From an uncultured Winogradskyella sp. (GTDB taxonomy: Bacteria > Bacteroidota > Bacteroidia > Flavobacteriales > Flavobacteriaceae): a stretch of 32,565 bases of DNA. Both the position numbers and the translations under genes were made by a program. Below, piece after piece: positions 30,609-32,565 of this stretch. Positions within the stretch are counted from its first letter, which is position 1. The number at the start of each line of letters is the position of its first letter. The DNA lies in NCBI GenBank assembly GCA_905480385.1, contig CAJQQC010000131.1, forward strand, positions 1 through 32,565, written 5' to 3'. The notes beneath the pieces are model-generated. The model worked only from the letters and a program-made list of their open reading frames with translations. It had not been told where the DNA came from and made no database searches.

Positions 30609-31693
30609 TTTATTAAAGCACTAATTTTTTCCCAGAGTAAATTGTCATAATCAGAAGGCCCTAACTGGCCTTCATTACCGCTATTTCCCATACGTATAAC
30701 TACTAATTTTTTGCTAGGAACTACATATAGTTTTTGGTCATTAGCCCCAAGACCTGCTAATAAATCATCAGGTGCATTAGGTATTAGCTTGCCTTGAAAT
30801 TGATTTGTTAGGTTAGGTAATCTAAAAGATGATTTACCATTTAACCACCACAAGTATCCATAAGCAGGATTTAAGCTTTGAGAGGTATTAGTCATGGCAT
30901 CAAAATAATTACTATCAGACATTATTATTTGGTCATCCCATATACCACCATTAAGGCATAAGAGTCCAAATCTTGCCATGCTTCGGGCATTACTAAAGTA
31001 AAAATTATTGTACCCAAAAGGAACCCATGTACCTTGCATGCCTATTTTGTCTCTGAGTTTTGAATTAAAGTAGGATTCAAAGTCAGAATTTATAGCACCA
31101 GAAATAATAGATTGTGTTATTGTATACGGTGCATTATGATAATACCAATAATCGCCAGGATTATTTAAAAAGGTTAAGCAATCTGAGTCTGTGCAATCAA
31201 AATCAACATTGTAATCTAAACCAGTGGTCATTGTGATATGATTCCTTACAGAAATGATAGCTTCTTGTTCGGTAGTTAAGCTACTCCAATTACTTCCTAA
31301 ATAGGTTGAGGATGCTGCATTGATATCAAGGAAACCCTCTTCTTGTGCAATACCAGTCATAAAAGCAGTTAATGTTTTACCAGCAGAAAACCACGGATTA
31401 TTAGAAGTTGCATCTGCGCTATTAAAGTAAGATTCCGTTACAATCTTCCCATTATATAGAATGATAAATGACTTAGTATTACTATTTTCAAGAAAGTCTA
31501 AAAGTGGTTGAAGTTCATTAGCATTCCAACCAATAGTAGAGGCTGTTGTAGATTCCCATGTATTAGAATTTATAGGAGGAAAGTATAAGGTTTCAATAGG
31601 GCTGGGTTCCGGAGAAATAACTTCATCACTTGTATTGCAAGAAAAAAAGATAACTAATAAAAAAACAAGGTAGTTATTACGCATAAGTTTCAT
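30605..31693 (-). CDS. serine hydrolase lipoprotein (beta-lactamase class C/PBP-like)
   Basis: A 362-residue lipoprotein (lipobox FFSC, Cys19) with a class C beta-lactamase/DD-peptidase fold (PF00144 type). The SxxK motif is Ser103-Ala-Gly-Lys106 and the YxN motif is Tyr185-His-Asn187. GLDYNVDFDCTDSDC between them is an insert with a likely disulfide. YGYLWWLNG in the C-terminal part is usual. Such proteins are esterases or peptidases in most cases, rather than true beta-lactamases. Starts at ATG 31693, with ATG 31684 also possible. It converges on the amidase and diverges from rimO across a 121-base gap that contains a large dyad. Confidence 0.85.
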   Translation of the reverse strand: MKLMRNNYLVFLLVIFFSCNTSDEVISPEPSPIETLYFPPINSNTWESTTASTIGWNANELQPLLDFLENSNTKSFIILYNGKIVTESYFNSADATSNNPWFSAGKTLTAFMTGIAQEEGFLDINAASSTYLGSNWSSLTTEQEAIISVRNHITMTTGLDYNVDFDCTDSDCLTFLNNPGDYWYYHNAPYTITQSIISGAINSDFESYFNSKLRDKIGMQGTWVPFGYNNFYFSNARSMARFGLLCLNGGIWDDQIIMSDSNYFDAMTNTSQSLNPAYGYLWWLNGKSSFRLPNLTNQFQGKLIPNAPDDLLAGLGANDQKLYVVPSKKLVVIRMGNSGNEGQLGPSDYDNLLWEKISALIN

Positions 31694-31740
31694 AAATAGG
31701 TTTTATCTAGGACACGTAAATATACTAAAGGTTTAAAACA

Positions 31741-31776
31741 AGTATGTATAATGTAATACTGTACATTATATATACT
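31741..31776. repeat. 15-bp inverted repeat between serine hydrolase gene and rimO
   Basis: Left arm AGTATGTATAATGTA (31741-31755), spacer ATACTG, right arm TACATTATATATACT (31762-31776). Fourteen of 15 pairs are complementary and the other is G-T. No T run follows, so it is not a terminator. It ends 11 bases before the rimO -7 box and covers where a -33 element should be. An operator site is the likeliest reading. Confidence 0.5.
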
Positions 31777-31787
31777 AAATCATTATG

Positions 31788-31795
31788 TATCTTTG
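31788..31795 (+). promoter_or_regulatory. -7 box for rimO
   Basis: TATCTTTG matches TAnnTTTG, ending 19 bases before the rimO ATG. Confidence 0.5.
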
Positions 31796-31814
31796 CGAGC
31801 TGATTTGAAAGACT

Positions 31815-32565
31815 ATGCGTACAAAAACTCTTAAGAAGAATAGGATTAATGTTGTTACACTTGGCTGTAGTAAAAATGTTTACGACAGTGAGGTGTTAAT
31901 GGGACAATTAAAGGCTAGCGGCAAAGATGTTGTACACGAGCAAGAAGGTAATGTGGTTGTCATAAATACCTGTGGTTTTATAAATAATGCCAAAGAAGAG
32001 AGTATAAATACCATATTGCATTACATGCAAAAAAAGGAAGATGGCGATGTCGATAAGGTTTTTGTTACAGGTTGTTTAAGTGAGCGTTATAAGCCAGATT
32101 TACAAAAAGAAATCCCCAATGTAGATCAGTATTTTGGTACTACTGAATTACCAGGATTACTAAAAGCTTTAGGGGCAGACTATAAGCATGAATTAATTGG
32201 TGAGCGTCTAACGACAACACCAAAAAATTATGCTTATTTAAAAATTGCAGAAGGTTGCGATCGACCTTGTTCTTTTTGTGCGATTCCAATAATGAGAGGA
32301 AAACACATAAGTACTCCCATCGAAAATTTGGTAATAGAGGCTGAAAAATTAGCTGGAAATGGAGTTAAAGAATTAATTCTAATTGCACAAGATCTCACCT
32401 ATTACGGTCTAGATATTTATAAAAAAAGAAACCTTGCTGAATTACTAAAAGAACTTGTTAAGGTAGAAGGTATCGAGTGGATTCGTCTGCATTATGCATT
32501 TCCTACTGGATTTCCTTTAGATGTGTTAGAGGTAATGAGAAATGAACCTAAAGTGTGTAATTATA
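31815..32565 (+). CDS. rimO: ribosomal protein uS12 methylthiotransferase RimO (5' part)
   Basis: The first 250 residues of a radical-SAM methylthiotransferase that adds a methylthio group to an Asp of ribosomal protein uS12. The N-terminal MTTase domain brings three cluster Cys in TLGCSKN, INTCGFI and VTGCLSE. The radical-SAM cluster motif CxxxCxxC is C148-DRP-C152-SF-C155, within KIAEGCDRPCSFCAIP. IAQDLTYYGLD and RLHYAFPTGFP point to RimO rather than MiaB. The C-terminal TRAM region lies beyond the window. Confidence 0.94.
   Translation, partial: MRTKTLKKNRINVVTLGCSKNVYDSEVLMGQLKASGKDVVHEQEGNVVVINTCGFINNAKEESINTILHYMQKKEDGDVDKVFVTGCLSERYKPDLQKEIPNVDQYFGTTELPGLLKALGADYKHELIGERLTTTPKNYAYLKIAEGCDRPCSFCAIPIMRGKHISTPIENLVIEAEKLAGNGVKELILIAQDLTYYGLDIYKKRNLAELLKELVKVEGIEWIRLHYAFPTGFPLDVLEVMRNEPKVCNY

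Noticed and set aside
30605-31693. Serine hydrolase called as an antibiotic-resistance beta-lactamase
   Set aside because: SxxK and YxN are shared by esterases and peptidases of the fold. Nothing specific to AmpC-type lactamases is present and no ampR-like gene is adjacent.

Overview
The window is AT-rich and reads as a stretch of chromosome from a marine-type member of the Flavobacteriaceae (Bacteroidota). Three things point there. First, the gene content: rpmB-rpmG-DUF4295-ftsY, MnmD, RlmF, DUF1684 and DUF4920 lipoproteins, and an M49 peptidase lipoprotein. Second, there are many lipoprotein signal peptides ending in a Cys. Third, many genes are preceded by a TAnnTTTG box, the -7 element of the Bacteroidota housekeeping sigma factor, and purine-rich Shine-Dalgarno sites are generally lacking. 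I cannot name the species. No rRNA, tRNA, CRISPR array, phage or insertion sequence was found.

Layout. 1-3821: a minus-strand run of MFS exporter, DJ-1/PfpI lipoprotein and an amidohydrolase broken by one in-frame TGA; the exporter has an unusual leader with a 26-codon upstream ORF and a terminator-like hairpin. 3884-7201: DUF1684 lipoprotein, fluoride channel CrcB fused by a TAATG overlap to the remnant of a GyrI-like gene, and an M49 peptidase. 7260-12176: a small membrane protein, a MazG-like pyrophosphatase, IlvE, DUF4920 lipoprotein-MnmD, a TIGR01777 epimerase and RlmF. 12375-19059: HtpG, an S9 peptidase, FabH, a small membrane protein, an outer-membrane receptor remnant and a CoA-binding protein. 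19064-23895: a sodium:solute symporter diverging from recR-phosphoribosyltransferase-HAD, then an E2 acyltransferase. 24050-27031: exonuclease-FAH-Hpt-CinA operon. 27112-28832: bL28-bL33-DUF4295, then FtsY. 28947-32565: amidase and serine hydrolase lipoproteins facing each other, and the start of RimO.

Most genes are housekeeping: translation and tRNA/rRNA/ribosomal-protein modification (MnmD, RlmF, RimO, bL28, bL33), protein targeting (FtsY), folding (HtpG), recombination (RecR), lipid and branched-chain amino-acid metabolism (FabH, IlvE, E2), and extracytoplasmic hydrolysis (M49, S9, amidase, serine hydrolase). Three decayed genes (amidohydrolase, GyrI-like remnant, receptor N-terminus) show ongoing gene loss.

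I did not find a clear new defence or mobile system. The most interesting candidates are the possible leader-peptide attenuator ahead of the MFS exporter, the pseudogene-crcB translational coupling, the 15-bp dyad in front of rimO, and the recR-linked phosphoribosyltransferase/HAD pair.
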